64,000 bases of DNA from Candidatus Phytoplasma luffae (GTDB lineage: Bacteria; Bacillota_I; Bacilli_A; Acholeplasmatales; Acholeplasmataceae). This document shows, piece by piece, positions 39,523 to 49,936 of the stretch; the stretch's first letter is position 1, and each line of letters opens with the position of its first letter. A model generated the notes under the pieces. It was given only the letters and a program-made list of their open reading frames with translations, made no database searches and was not told the origin of the DNA. A program made the translations under genes and the position numbers. The stretch lies in assembly GCF_018024475.1 (NCBI RefSeq), contig NZ_CP054393.1:248001-312000 (forward strand). The letters are read 5' to 3'.

Positions 39523-39942
39523 TTATTTTTTAGTAACGTTTCTTTTAGAACCGTATTTGGAACGTCCTTGTTTTCTGTTAGCGACGCCTGCAGAATCCAA
39601 AGCACCTCTTACTATATGATAACGAACACCAGGTAAATCTTTTACTCTACCACCACGAACTAAAACAATACTATGTTCCTGTAAAGAATGACCAATACCA
39701 GGAATATAAGCTGTAATCTCTGTTTTATTACTTAATCTTACTCTAGCAAATTTTCTTAAAGCAGAATTGGGTTTTTTAGGTGTCATGGTAGATACTTTAA
39801 TACAAACTCCTGATTTTTGAGGAGAATTACGATTAATGGCTTTTTTTTTCAAATTATTAAAAAAATACCCTAAAGCTGGTGATTTATTCTTAGAAGTTTT
39901 TTTAACTCTTCTGTTTTTAATTAATTGAGGGATAGTAGGCAT
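39523..39942 (-). CDS. rpsL: Ribosomal protein S12
   Basis: 139 residues from ATG 39942 ([15 protein letters not shown]), with AAGGAG nine bases upstream; longer readings from 40011 lack a site. It has [19 protein letters not shown] and [18 protein letters not shown]; the lysines whose change gives streptomycin resistance in other bacteria are present, so the drug site appears normal. Confidence 0.97.
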   Translation of the reverse strand: MPTIPQLIKNRRVKKTSKNKSPALGYFFNNLKKKAINRNSPQKSGVCIKVSTMTPKKPNSALRKFARVRLSNKTEITAYIPGIGHSLQEHSIVLVRGGRVKDLPGVRYHIVRGALDSAGVANRKQGRSKYGSKRNVTKK

Positions 39943-40093
39943 ACAAAAAACTCCTTTTTTTGTATAATTTCTTTTTATTTTTTTATAATGTTTTTTTATA
40001 AAAATAAACATTATTTTTTTATACTAATACATATAATTATATCTTTTTTTATAATAAAAAACAATAAAATATACTTTATTGTATAAAACAAAA

Positions 40094-43000
40094 TTATTTA
40101 TTGTCTTTATCACGAGGATATTTAAAATCAACAGATTCTAAAATTCCTGTACCTGCTGGAATCAAACCGCCTATAATAGCATTTTCTTTTAAACCATATA
40201 AAGGATCTGATTGCCCTTTAATAGCTGCGTCAATCAAAATTTTAGTAGTTTCTTGGAAAGAAGCGGAAGATAAGAAAGAATCACTTTTTAAAGCAGAACG
40301 AGTAATCCCTAATAAAACAGGTCTGCCAACGGCCATTTTTTTATTTTGCTCTAACATTTGAAGATTAACTCTTTTAAATTCTTTAATAGAAGTTTCTGTG
40401 CCTGGTAAAAAAGAAGTATCTCCTTCAAAAATAATTAAAATTTGTTTAAACATTTGACGAACAATAATTTCGATATGTTTATCATTGATACTAACGCTTT
40501 GAGATTGATATACTTTTTGAACTTCTTCTAAAATATATTTTTGTGTTGTTTCAACATCTGTCACTCTTAACAACTCTCTTAAATCGATAGAACCTGATGT
40601 TAATTGTTGTCCGGTTTTTACTTTCATATTTTTTTGAACTAAAATCTCTGCATTAGAATAAACATCATAAATTATTTCTTCTTTTGGATCAAAATTTGGT
40701 GAAATAACTATTCGAGGTAAAGAAGAGTTTATATTTTTTATTTCTTTAACAATACCGTCATATTCACTAATAATAGATTTTCCTTTAGGTTTTCTAGCTT
40801 CAAATAATTCTTGTATTCTTGGTAAACCTTGAGTGATATCAGAAACCGCTAAAACTCCTCCTGTATGGAAAGTTCTCATAGTTAACTGAGTTCCAGGTTC
40901 TCCAATAGATTGAGCCGCTATTACACCAACAGCCTCACCTATTTCCACTTTTTTATTATTGGTCAAATTCAAACCATAACATTTAATACAAAAACCAAAT
41001 TCTGAATTACAACATAAAGTATTTCTAATTTTAACTTTTTTAATATTAGCTTCAATAATTTGTTCAATATTTTTTTGATATAAAAGTTCATTTTTTGCAA
41101 CAATAATTTTTTTAGTTATAGGATGGATAATATCTTCTGCAGTGTAACGACTAAAAATACGTTGTTCTAAAGAAATAATAATTTTGCCATCTCTTTCAAT
41201 AGCTTCAATATAACTACCTTTATCACTACCGCAATCTTCTTTAGTGATGATGTTATCTTGTGCTACATCAATCAATCTACGAGTTAAATATCCTGATTCA
41301 GCTGTTTTTAAAGCGGTATCAGTAGACACTTTACGAGCACCGTGTGTCGAGATAAAAAATTCAGAAACAGTCAATCCTTCTTTAAAAGAAGTTTTGACAG
41401 GGATTTCTAAAATTTCACCTTTCGGACTGTTCATTAATCCTCTCATCCCTGATAATTGAGAAAAGTTAGAAGTATTACCACGAGCTCCACTATCGCTTAT
41501 CATGAATAAATTATTATCCTTATTAAATTCTTTCATTAATCCTTCTTGAATTTGTTCGCGTACAATTTTCCATTCTTGAATAACTAAATTTTTCTTCTCT
41601 AAAGCAGTTAAAAAACCTCTATTATAAAAGTTTTCTATTTCAATTATTTTGTTTTCTACTACTTCTAATAATTCTTCTTTTTTGGAATAAACATTAATAT
41701 CACTATGTGAAATAGTAATACCAGCGATAGTAGAATATTTAAAACCTAAATCTTTTATATTATCTAACATTTGAGATGTTTCAGTAATATTGCTTTCGTT
41801 AAAAACACGATTGATAATCATAGATAAAAAACGTTTTTTAAAAGGTTCAATGTAATTAGCTTCGCATAAATATTTTGTCGGATCTTGACCTTTAGAAATG
41901 AAATAAATATCTGGCGTTTTAACCTCTAAATTAAAAACAGTAGGTTCTTGAATATATACAAAATCAGAAGGCAAAATACTATTGAAAATCAATTTTCCTA
42001 AAGTAGTGACTAAATATTTGTTTTTTTGTTCTTCCATAAAACGGGAAGTCACATTAACCGCTTTAACTAAAATTCTAGTGTGAAGATGAATTTCTTTATT
42101 ATAAAAAGATAATTTTGCTTCTTTTAAATCGAAAAATATTTTTCCTTCGTTGCGATGTTTATATTGATGTTGTTTTGTTCTCTCTTCTGCGTCAAAACCT
42201 TCTAAAATACGATCACGTTTTTCTTCAATAGTTAAATAATAATTACCTAAAACCATATCTTGAGAAGGGAATAAAACAGGGTTTCCGTTTTTAGGATCTA
42301 AAATATTATTAGAAATCAACATCAATAAACGTGCTTCCGCTTGTGCTTCAATAGAAAGAGGTAAATAAACAGCCATTTGATCGCCATCAAAATCCGCATT
42401 AAAAGCTGGTGTCACCAAAGGATGTAATTTGATAGCTTTACCGTCAATCAATTTAGGTTCAAAAGCTTGAATTCCTAAACGATGTAATGTAGGAGCTCTA
42501 TTTAATAAAACGGGATGTTCTTTAACCACTTCTTCTAAAACGTTAAAAACATATTCATCCATTTTTTCATATAAAACAGTAGCACTTTTTTTATCAATTC
42601 CTTTTGCTTCTTGTAATTTATTAAGAATAAAAGGTTTGAACAAAATAACAGCCATTATTCTCGGTAAACCACATTGATGAATTTTTAATTCAGGGCCTAC
42701 AATAATAACAGATCTTCCTGAATAATCCACTCTTTTTCCTAAAAGGTTTTGACGAAAACGTCCTTGTTTACCTCTTAAAATTTCTGATAAAGATTTTAAT
42801 GTTTTACTTTTTTCTATATTAAAGTTATTTTTTTTATTAACTTTAACATTATCAAATAAGGAATCGACAGATTCTTGTAACATTCTTTTTTCATTTTTGA
42901 TAATCAATCTAGGAGCGTTTTGTTTTATTTGTTTTTTTAAACGATTATTACGGTTCAAAATTCTTCTATATAAATCATTTATATCAGTGGTTGCAAAACG

Positions 43001-44194
43001 ACCGCCATCCAACGGAACAATAGGTCTTAAATCAGCAGGAAGAACAGGAAGAACATCTATAACCATCCACTCAGGTTTATTATCAGATTGATTAAAAGAT
43101 GTCAAAATATCTAACCTTTTGATAATGCTATCTCTTTTTTGTTTAGAAATATTTTTTAGAACTTTTCTTAATTCTGCTATTTTAGCATCCAAATTTAACT
43201 CTTCTAATAATTTTTTAATAGCTTCTGCACCTGTTAAAGCGACAAAAGTATCTCCATATTCTTCTAATAAAATTCCATATTGCATTTCAGATATAATATC
43301 TTTTTTTTTGAATTTAGTAGGTCCAGGAGAAATAAAAATATAAGAAGCATAATAAACTATTTCAGATAATTCTTTAGTTTTGATACCTAAAAAAACAGCT
43401 AATCTGCTAGGAGAGCTATTTAAATACCAAGTATGAACTATAGGAGCGGCTAATTCGATATGACCCATTCTTTCGCGTCGAACCTTTTGTTCTGTTATCT
43501 CAACGCCACATCTAGGACAAATTTGAAATTTTTTCAAAACCTTTTTTTTTACACAAAAACATGTCAAATCTTTGGTAGGACCGAAAATTCTCGGACAAAA
43601 AAGACCTCCAAATTCAGGTTTAGTAGTTCGATAATTAATAGTTTCGTAATTCACAATTTCGCCATAAGACCATTGTCTTATTTCATGAGGAGAAGCTAAA
43701 CGAATTTTAAAATGTTCATATTCACGGCTACCATATTTTTTTTGAGACGAAAACCATTTAGAAACGTTCTTTGTTGTTTCATTATGTTGTTCTTTAATTA
43801 CATCTTCATATACATCATTTTTTGCTTTAGGTTTTTTATTATATAAAATAAAAATATCTTCAATAGCTTTATAAAAAGAAAGATTTTCGTTTTCAAATAA
43901 CTTATATAAAATATCTAAATCGGTATACAAAAGAGTAAAACAATTATTAATTTGATTATTTAACAAAATAGAAATAACATCAGGTTCTAAATTTAAATTC
44001 TCTAACTTTTGAGGTAGATAATATTCTCTTAAAATAGGAATAATTTCTGAAAAAGTATTTTCATTTAACAAAGATTTTAATTCTTTTAAAGTGTAAGAAT
44101 TAAAATCTTTTAAACAATGAATTTCTATTAATTTTAAAGATTCTAAAGTTGACTCAGAAACAGAAAGATCTTTAATTTTTTTTTCTAATTCCAT
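40094..44194 (-). CDS. rpoC: RNA polymerase beta' subunit with an N-terminal extension
   Basis: 1366 residues. The usual protein begins at about residue 155 (YEHFKIRLASPHEIRQWSYG). Zinc sites: CFCVKKKVLKKFQICPRCG near the N-terminus and CCNSEFGFCIKCYG later. Catalytic magnesium motif NADFDGDQMAVYLPLS, and GEAVGVIAAQSIGEPGTQLT. The extra first 150 or so residues contain two similar helical units: LSVSESTLESLKLIEIHCLK and LNLEPDVISILLNNQINNCF, each followed by an acidic-hydrophobic helix pair. They resemble the helix-hairpin-helix domain at the end of the alpha subunit. Their job is unknown. It starts 17 bases after rpoB. Confidence 0.96.
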   Translation of the reverse strand: MELEKKIKDLSVSESTLESLKLIEIHCLKDFNSYTLKELKSLLNENTFSEIIPILREYYLPQKLENLNLEPDVISILLNNQINNCFTLLYTDLDILYKLFENENLSFYKAIEDIFILYNKKPKAKNDVYEDVIKEQHNETTKNVSKWFSSQKKYGSREYEHFKIRLASPHEIRQWSYGEIVNYETINYRTTKPEFGGLFCPRIFGPTKDLTCFCVKKKVLKKFQICPRCGVEITEQKVRRERMGHIELAAPIVHTWYLNSSPSRLAVFLGIKTKELSEIVYYASYIFISPGPTKFKKKDIISEMQYGILLEEYGDTFVALTGAEAIKKLLEELNLDAKIAELRKVLKNISKQKRDSIIKRLDILTSFNQSDNKPEWMVIDVLPVLPADLRPIVPLDGGRFATTDINDLYRRILNRNNRLKKQIKQNAPRLIIKNEKRMLQESVDSLFDNVKVNKKNNFNIEKSKTLKSLSEILRGKQGRFRQNLLGKRVDYSGRSVIIVGPELKIHQCGLPRIMAVILFKPFILNKLQEAKGIDKKSATVLYEKMDEYVFNVLEEVVKEHPVLLNRAPTLHRLGIQAFEPKLIDGKAIKLHPLVTPAFNADFDGDQMAVYLPLSIEAQAEARLLMLISNNILDPKNGNPVLFPSQDMVLGNYYLTIEEKRDRILEGFDAEERTKQHQYKHRNEGKIFFDLKEAKLSFYNKEIHLHTRILVKAVNVTSRFMEEQKNKYLVTTLGKLIFNSILPSDFVYIQEPTVFNLEVKTPDIYFISKGQDPTKYLCEANYIEPFKKRFLSMIINRVFNESNITETSQMLDNIKDLGFKYSTIAGITISHSDINVYSKKEELLEVVENKIIEIENFYNRGFLTALEKKNLVIQEWKIVREQIQEGLMKEFNKDNNLFMISDSGARGNTSNFSQLSGMRGLMNSPKGEILEIPVKTSFKEGLTVSEFFISTHGARKVSTDTALKTAESGYLTRRLIDVAQDNIITKEDCGSDKGSYIEAIERDGKIIISLEQRIFSRYTAEDIIHPITKKIIVAKNELLYQKNIEQIIEANIKKVKIRNTLCCNSEFGFCIKCYGLNLTNNKKVEIGEAVGVIAAQSIGEPGTQLTMRTFHTGGVLAVSDITQGLPRIQELFEARKPKGKSIISEYDGIVKEIKNINSSLPRIVISPNFDPKEEIIYDVYSNAEILVQKNMKVKTGQQLTSGSIDLRELLRVTDVETTQKYILEEVQKVYQSQSVSINDKHIEIIVRQMFKQILIIFEGDTSFLPGTETSIKEFKRVNLQMLEQNKKMAVGRPVLLGITRSALKSDSFLSSASFQETTKILIDAAIKGQSDPLYGLKENAIIGGLIPAGTGILESVDFKYPRDKDNK

Positions 44195-44211
44195 ATCTTT
44201 AGCTAAAAAGC

Positions 44212-47200
44212 TTACTCCTTGTTATTTTCGACTAAAGAATAATTAACTTTATTTTCTTTAGTATCAGTTTTTATCAATTCCACATGTAAACCTAAAGATT
44301 GTAATTCTTTCGAAAATACTCTAAAACTCTCAGGAATAGAAGGTTTTGGGAAAGGTAATCCATTAACTATGGCGTTATAAGTTTTATTTCTGCCTATCAT
44401 ATCGTCACTTTTAACAGTTAAAAATTCTTGTAAAGTGTGAGCCGCGCCATAACCGTATAAACTCCATACTTCCATTTCGCCAGTTCTTTGGCCTCCTGGT
44501 CCACTACTTCCTTGTCCACGAGTAGCTTGATTAGTTATCAAAGTATAAGGGCCGACATTTCTGGCGTGTAATTTATCATCAACCATATGTGACAATTTGA
44601 TCATATACAATACCCCTACAGAAATAGGATTATCATAAGGTTCACCAGTACGACCATCATATAAAGTCATTTTTCCATTCAAAGGTAAATTGGCTTCTTT
44701 TAAAATATTTTCTAAATCTTCGTTATCTACACCGTCGAAAACAGGAGTAGCTATTTTTAAACCTAATTTTTTAGCTGCAAAACCTAAATGCATTTCTAAA
44801 ATTTGACCAATATTCATTCTACTAGGGACCCCTAAAGGATTCAACATAATATCGACAGGAGTGCCATCAGCCATATAAGGTAAATCTTCTTTAGGTAAAA
44901 TACGTGAAATAACACCTTTATTTCCGTGACGACCTGCTATTTTATCGCCTTCTTTAATTTTTCTTTTTTTAGCTATGTAAACTCTAACTATTTCATTAAC
45001 CCCTGTTGTAGCTAATACATCACCTTTAGCGACAGAAAAATATTCTACACTTTGAACAATTCCTGCTTCGCCAAAAGGAACTCTCAAAGAAGCGTCTTTA
45101 TAATCGTTAACTTTTTCTCCAATGATAGTATAAATTAATTTTTCGTAAGGTGACATTTCAAAAACTACTTTAGGAATAGTTTTCCCTACTAAAATATCGC
45201 CTTCTTTTACTTCGGAACCTGGGATAATGATTCCATTTTCATCTAAATTTTGAAGAGCTTCTTTGCTAACGTTAGGAATTTCGCGAGTAATTCGTTCTTT
45301 GCCAGAACCTTTTTTTAATTCTCTTGCAAAAATTTCATATTTAGTTATATGTATAGAAGTATAAACATCTTCTTGAACTAAAGTTTCAGACATAATAATA
45401 GCATCTTCATAATTATAACCTTCCCAAGTCATAAACGCTACAACTATATTTTTGCCTAAAGCTAATTCACCTTTATAAGTTGCTGGCCCGTCAGCTATAA
45501 TATCGCCTTTTTTTACATATTCATTTTTTTTAACAATAGGTTTATGCAACATTAAAGTATTTTGGTTAGATTTTTCGAAATTAGTTAAACAATATTCTTC
45601 TTCGTTGATAATAATTTTTTGAGCATCAACATAAGAAACAACTCCATCTTCTTTTGATAAAATTAAACAACCAGAATCCTTAACTACTCTATGTTCGATA
45701 CCAGTGCCCACAATAGGAGAATCGGCCACCAACAAAGGTAAAGCTTGACGTTGCATATTAGTACCCATTAAAGCTCGAGAAGCATCGTTATGCTCTAAAA
45801 AAGGAATAGTTGAAGTCGCTACAGAAACTATTTGTTTCGGAGAAACATCGATATAAGAAACATCTTTTATATCATAAATACCAGTTTCTCCATTTTTTCT
45901 AGCTATAACTTTATTCGTTTTAAAAGTATTGTCTTCATTTAAAGGACAATCAGCAGAAACAATAACTTTATCTTCTTCATTAATAGAAGTTAAATATTCG
46001 AATTCTTCAGACACTCTTGGCAATCCACCGTCAGAAGGATGAATAACTTTAAAAAAAGGAGTCTTGATAAAACCATATTGATCTACTTGAGCATAAGTAG
46101 ATAAAGAAGAAATCAAACCGATAGAAGGTCCTTCAGGTGTTTCAATAGAACACAATCTTCCGTAATAAGAATTATGCACATCTCTAACTTCTACACCAGC
46201 TCGATCACGATCTATACCACCAGTTCCTAAAGCGGAAATTCTTCTTTTTTGGGTTAATTCAGCTAAAGGATTAATTTGATCCATGAAATGAGATAAACGA
46301 GAACTACCAAAAAAACTTTTAATAACCATAAAAAGAGAAGAAAAATTAACTAACCCACTAGGAGTGATAGTATCAAACTTACTAATAGACATTCTATCTT
46401 TAATATTTTTTTCAGATTTGGTTAAACCAATACGAAATTGATTTTTTAATAACTCTCCAACTAATCGTAATCTTCTATTCCCTAAATAATCAATATCATC
46501 CGTTTGTCCGATACCATTATAAAGATTCAAATAATAACTAATACTTGCTATAATATCGGATAAAAAAATATTAGTTCCTTTTTCAGATTGATCATTACCT
46601 ATAATTTTTACAAACTTTTTATTATTATATTCATCCAAAATATAAACTTCTAAAACTTCGTTTAAAACGCTTTTTTTTTCACTATAATTTGAAATTCCAT
46701 TTAAACAATCATTATCTAGAAAAAATTCTATAACTTCTTCTTCTAAATTATCTTTATTATCTTCTAAAATTTCTATTACTTGAGAATTTAATAAAGTACC
46801 TGCGCTAACTAAAATTTCTCCCGTAAAGATATCGCAAATATGTTTAGTTATATACATTTCAGGTTTGTTATTATTTTTTTTATAAACAAATTCAGAATAA
46901 TCTTTATTAACTGCATTTTCTAAATTTATTTCTGAATCAACTAATTCTTTAGTAAAAAATTTTCTATTTTCTTTTAATTCATTAATAACATGTTTGTTTA
47001 ATAAAGTATCTTTAGGAAAAAAAATTTGTCCAGTATCAGGATCTATCAAATCATAAGTTAAATAAGTGTTTTCTGCTCTTTTCAAAACATCTAATTTTTT
47101 ATTCAATTTAAATCTACCTACTTGAGATAAATCATATTTTTTACGATCAAATAATCTTGTACGAATAAATTCGCGAGCAGAATTAACAGCTACTTTTTCT

Positions 47201-47934
47201 CCTTGATTCAACTTTGAATAAAGCTCTACAATAGCGTCTTCAATATTAGAATCATCATCTTTATTAAAACTTAATTCTAAAAGTTCATTTTTACCAAAAA
47301 CTTTTTCAATTTCTTCTTGAGAATCGAAACCTAAAACATGAATGAATTTAGTTAAAGGAATTTTTTTGGAACGATCCAATTTAGCATATAAAACATCTTT
47401 ATTACTTTGTTCGTACTCAATCCAAGCTCCTCTTGTGGGTATTATTTGCGCTTCATAACGTTTTTTATTAGATTTAGCATCAAATTTTTCTGTAAAATAA
47501 GTACCTGAAGAACGTATAATTTGAGATATAATTACTCTTTCAGTACCGTTAATAACAAAAGTACCTGAAGGTGTTATCAAAGGTAATTCTAACATCAAAA
47601 CACGATTTCTTTTAATTTCTCCTGTTGCAACGTTTTCTAATCTTACATCGACAAATAATTCCGAACAATAACTAAAATCCATTCTTTTGGCTTCTTTAGC
47701 TGTTAATTTAGGTTTTTCTAAATAAAAATCATCAAAATGTAATTTTAAATTTCCATTATAACTCGTAATAGGAGAAAGATCAGCTAAAGATTTTTTTATA
47801 CCTTCTGTAAGGAATAATTCAAAAGAATCTATTTGTGTTTTTATTAAATTAGGTAAAACAAAATCATAATTTATTTTAGAATAATTACGGCGTTCTACTT
47901 TAGTACCATATTTAACGTTACGATATCTCTTCAT
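44212..47934 (-). CDS. rpoB: RNA polymerase beta subunit
   Basis: 1240 residues from ATG 47934 (MKRYRNVKYGTK); a TTG at 47958 would add eight residues. No normal ribosome binding site is seen; a G6 run lies 16-21 bases upstream. Domains are complete, with the end GGQRTGEMEVWSLYGYGAAH typical of the beta subunit. The rifampicin region reads RLSHFMDQINPLAELTQKRR: compared with E. coli, Gln513 is His, Asn518 is Ile, Ser522 is Ala and His526 is Gln, while Ser531 is kept. Changes at 513 and 526 are known to give rifampicin resistance. It follows a hairpin after rplL. Confidence 0.96.
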   Translation of the reverse strand: MKRYRNVKYGTKVERRNYSKINYDFVLPNLIKTQIDSFELFLTEGIKKSLADLSPITSYNGNLKLHFDDFYLEKPKLTAKEAKRMDFSYCSELFVDVRLENVATGEIKRNRVLMLELPLITPSGTFVINGTERVIISQIIRSSGTYFTEKFDAKSNKKRYEAQIIPTRGAWIEYEQSNKDVLYAKLDRSKKIPLTKFIHVLGFDSQEEIEKVFGKNELLELSFNKDDDSNIEDAIVELYSKLNQGEKVAVNSAREFIRTRLFDRKKYDLSQVGRFKLNKKLDVLKRAENTYLTYDLIDPDTGQIFFPKDTLLNKHVINELKENRKFFTKELVDSEINLENAVNKDYSEFVYKKNNNKPEMYITKHICDIFTGEILVSAGTLLNSQVIEILEDNKDNLEEEVIEFFLDNDCLNGISNYSEKKSVLNEVLEVYILDEYNNKKFVKIIGNDQSEKGTNIFLSDIIASISYYLNLYNGIGQTDDIDYLGNRRLRLVGELLKNQFRIGLTKSEKNIKDRMSISKFDTITPSGLVNFSSLFMVIKSFFGSSRLSHFMDQINPLAELTQKRRISALGTGGIDRDRAGVEVRDVHNSYYGRLCSIETPEGPSIGLISSLSTYAQVDQYGFIKTPFFKVIHPSDGGLPRVSEEFEYLTSINEEDKVIVSADCPLNEDNTFKTNKVIARKNGETGIYDIKDVSYIDVSPKQIVSVATSTIPFLEHNDASRALMGTNMQRQALPLLVADSPIVGTGIEHRVVKDSGCLILSKEDGVVSYVDAQKIIINEEEYCLTNFEKSNQNTLMLHKPIVKKNEYVKKGDIIADGPATYKGELALGKNIVVAFMTWEGYNYEDAIIMSETLVQEDVYTSIHITKYEIFARELKKGSGKERITREIPNVSKEALQNLDENGIIIPGSEVKEGDILVGKTIPKVVFEMSPYEKLIYTIIGEKVNDYKDASLRVPFGEAGIVQSVEYFSVAKGDVLATTGVNEIVRVYIAKKRKIKEGDKIAGRHGNKGVISRILPKEDLPYMADGTPVDIMLNPLGVPSRMNIGQILEMHLGFAAKKLGLKIATPVFDGVDNEDLENILKEANLPLNGKMTLYDGRTGEPYDNPISVGVLYMIKLSHMVDDKLHARNVGPYTLITNQATRGQGSSGPGGQRTGEMEVWSLYGYGAAHTLQEFLTVKSDDMIGRNKTYNAIVNGLPFPKPSIPESFRVFSKELQSLGLHVELIKTDTKENKVNYSLVENNKE

Positions 47935-48026
47935 TTTTTTAAAATCAAAACCCCCCAAACGTGTAATTATCCATTTCTAAAATAATCCAATTATAAAAAT
48001 AAAAAAAATCAAATATAAAGATAATA

Positions 48027-48059
48027 AAAAACCTAAGATAGTTTTCTTACTTAGGTTTT
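48027..48059 (-). terminator. Terminator or attenuator between rplL and rpoB
   Basis: Stem AAAACCTAAG (48027-48036) with CTTAGGTTTT (48050-48059). In many bacteria this spacer lets only part of the transcripts continue to rpoBC. Confidence 0.7.
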
Positions 48060-48089
48060 ATTACAAAAAAATATTTTAAATTTAAAAAA

Positions 48090-48482
48090 TTATTTTAATT
48101 CTACAATAGCGCCTAATTTTTCTAGTTGTTCTTTAATACTTTCAGCTTCTGCCTTGTCGATATCTTCTTTTAAAACAGAGTTAGGTGTGTCTGCTAAATT
48201 TTTCGCTTCTTTTAAGCCTAAACCCATTATTTCATGAATTTTTTTGATAACTGGGATTTTACTACTATTAGCTTCCCCAAAAGATTTCATAACAACTGTG
48301 AATTTTGTTTTTTCTGCTTGCGCTTGGTCATTTTGAGAATTATTTCCGCCATTACCAGCTAAAGCTGCACTGGATATATCAATACCGAATTCTTCTTTGA
48401 TTCCGTCAACTAATTCTTTAATTTCTAATAAAGTCATATTTTTTAAAGCTTCTACAAAAGTTTTTTTATCTAATTTACTCAT
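48090..48482 (-). CDS. rplL: Ribosomal protein L7/L12
   Basis: 130 residues. N-terminal dimer part (LDKKTFVEALKNMTLLEIKE), a short hinge rich in Asn and Gln, and the C-terminal part with KKIHEIMGLGLKEAKNLADT and EQLEKLGAIVELK. It forms the ribosomal stalk that recruits translation factors. It follows rplJ after 52 bases. Confidence 0.96.
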   Translation of the reverse strand: MSKLDKKTFVEALKNMTLLEIKELVDGIKEEFGIDISSAALAGNGGNNSQNDQAQAEKTKFTVVMKSFGEANSSKIPVIKKIHEIMGLGLKEAKNLADTPNSVLKEDIDKAEAESIKEQLEKLGAIVELK

Positions 48483-48534
48483 TTTATAATTTCTCTCTAT
48501 CTATATAAATTTTATAAAATCATAATGAATTTTT

Positions 48535-49047
48535 TTAATTATCCATTTTTATATTTTTTTGTTCTTGCAACATATGTAAACTAATTAACAATTCTCTTAA
48601 TGAGAATAACATACTTGAAGATAAAACAGCCAATAAATTTTCTTTGGAACCTAAAAGTGATAATTCATCAATCATATTTTTTGAATATATTTTATTTTCG
48701 ACAATGCCAATAACAATTTTTAAAAATGTATTTTTTTTGGCAAAATTAGATAAAATTTTAATAGGAGCGATTACATCATCATCGGCACCTAATAACAAAG
48801 CTTTAGAATCGCGAGATAATTCAGATATTTTATCATAACTCATCATTTTAAAAGCTCTTTTTAATATATTTTTAGGATACAATTTAATGGTGCTGTTAAT
48901 TTTTTTTAACTCAATACGTAGTTCTGTAAAATCACTTACTTTTAAACCTTGAAATTCAAATAAAATAATTAATCCAGACTTTTTAATATTTTGGACTAAC
49001 GATTCTACTACTTTACTTTTTTTTTCAATAACAGCCTGAAGTATCAT
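48535..49047 (-). CDS. rplJ: Ribosomal protein L10
   Basis: 170 residues. VVESLVQNIKKSGLIILFEF and VSDFTELRIELKKINSTIKL at the start match L10; the C-terminal helix that carries L7/L12 dimers is present (LFSLRELLISLHMLQEQKN). An AAAGGA site lies 11 bases before the ATG. The 108-base leader after rplA may hold the L10 autoregulatory site, which I could not fold by eye. Confidence 0.94.
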   Translation of the reverse strand: MILQAVIEKKSKVVESLVQNIKKSGLIILFEFQGLKVSDFTELRIELKKINSTIKLYPKNILKRAFKMMSYDKISELSRDSKALLLGADDDVIAPIKILSNFAKKNTFLKIVIGIVENKIYSKNMIDELSLLGSKENLLAVLSSSMLFSLRELLISLHMLQEQKNIKMDN

Positions 49048-49155
49048 AAAATAAAAATCCTTTCTTTTTGAAAACGATATAATTAATAATTGTTACGTTA
49101 ACATTGATTTCGATATACAAAATTCGCAAAAATAAAAAATATTAATTAATTTTTT

Positions 49156-49842
49156 TTAAATTAACGCAAAATCAACTTTAACACTTGGTGACATTGTAGT
49201 CGAAAGAGACATGGATTTAATAAAATTACCTTTGACTGTTTTAGGTTTAAGAGAAATTAAATTTTCATAAAAAAATTTTAAATTATCCAATAAATGTTCT
49301 TTTTCAAAGGAAATTTTTCCTAAAATAACATGTAAATTAGCGTTTTTATCTAATTTATACTCTATTCTGCCTTTTTTAACATCTTGAACTATCTGAGCAA
49401 CATTATTTGTAACCGTTCCTAATTTAACATTAGGCATTAACCCTTTAGGACCTAAAATACGTCCTAATTTAGAAATCGAAGACATCATATCTGGGGTAGA
49501 TATTAAAACATCAAAATCTAACCAATTTTTAGAAATACGTTCTACTAAATCTTGATCACCGACATGATCTGCGCCTGCTTCTTCAGCTTCCTTTGCTTTC
49601 AAACCTTTAGACAAAACAGCAATCTTTAATTTTTTTCCAATACCATGAGGCAAAATTAAAGTTCCGCGTAAATTTTGTTCTACCTTTTTAGGATCTAATT
49701 TCAAAGATAAACTACACTCTACTGTAGCATCAAAATTAGCAATTTTAGTTTTTTTTATTAATTCTATAGCTTCAGAAAACGAATATATTTTATTAAAATC
49801 AATTAATTTACTCGCTTCTAAATACTTTTTACTTCTTTTCAT
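49156..49842 (-). CDS. rplA: Ribosomal protein L1
   Basis: 228 residues, standard. KRSKKYLEASKLIDFNKIY at the start, LGRILGPKGLMPNVKLGTVT and TVKGNFIKSMSLSTTMSPSV near the end. It forms the L1 stalk at the E site and often represses its own operon with rplK. Confidence 0.96.
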   Translation of the reverse strand: MKRSKKYLEASKLIDFNKIYSFSEAIELIKKTKIANFDATVECSLSLKLDPKKVEQNLRGTLILPHGIGKKLKIAVLSKGLKAKEAEEAGADHVGDQDLVERISKNWLDFDVLISTPDMMSSISKLGRILGPKGLMPNVKLGTVTNNVAQIVQDVKKGRIEYKLDKNANLHVILGKISFEKEHLLDNLKFFYENLISLKPKTVKGNFIKSMSLSTTMSPSVKVDFALI

Positions 49843-49936
49843 ACTCTAAACACTTTTATTCTAAAATAATAATTCTTTCTACAAAATTATAAAAATTATT
49901 TTTGTAAAACAAAATAGATAAAAAAACGAGATAAAA

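Noticed and set aside
39943-40011. Extended N-terminus of S12
   Set aside because: The added residues have no counterpart in S12, while ATG 39942 has an AAGGAG site.
40101-43699. Several plus-strand frames opposite rpoC
   Set aside because: Shadows of a long conserved gene; no ribosome binding sites.
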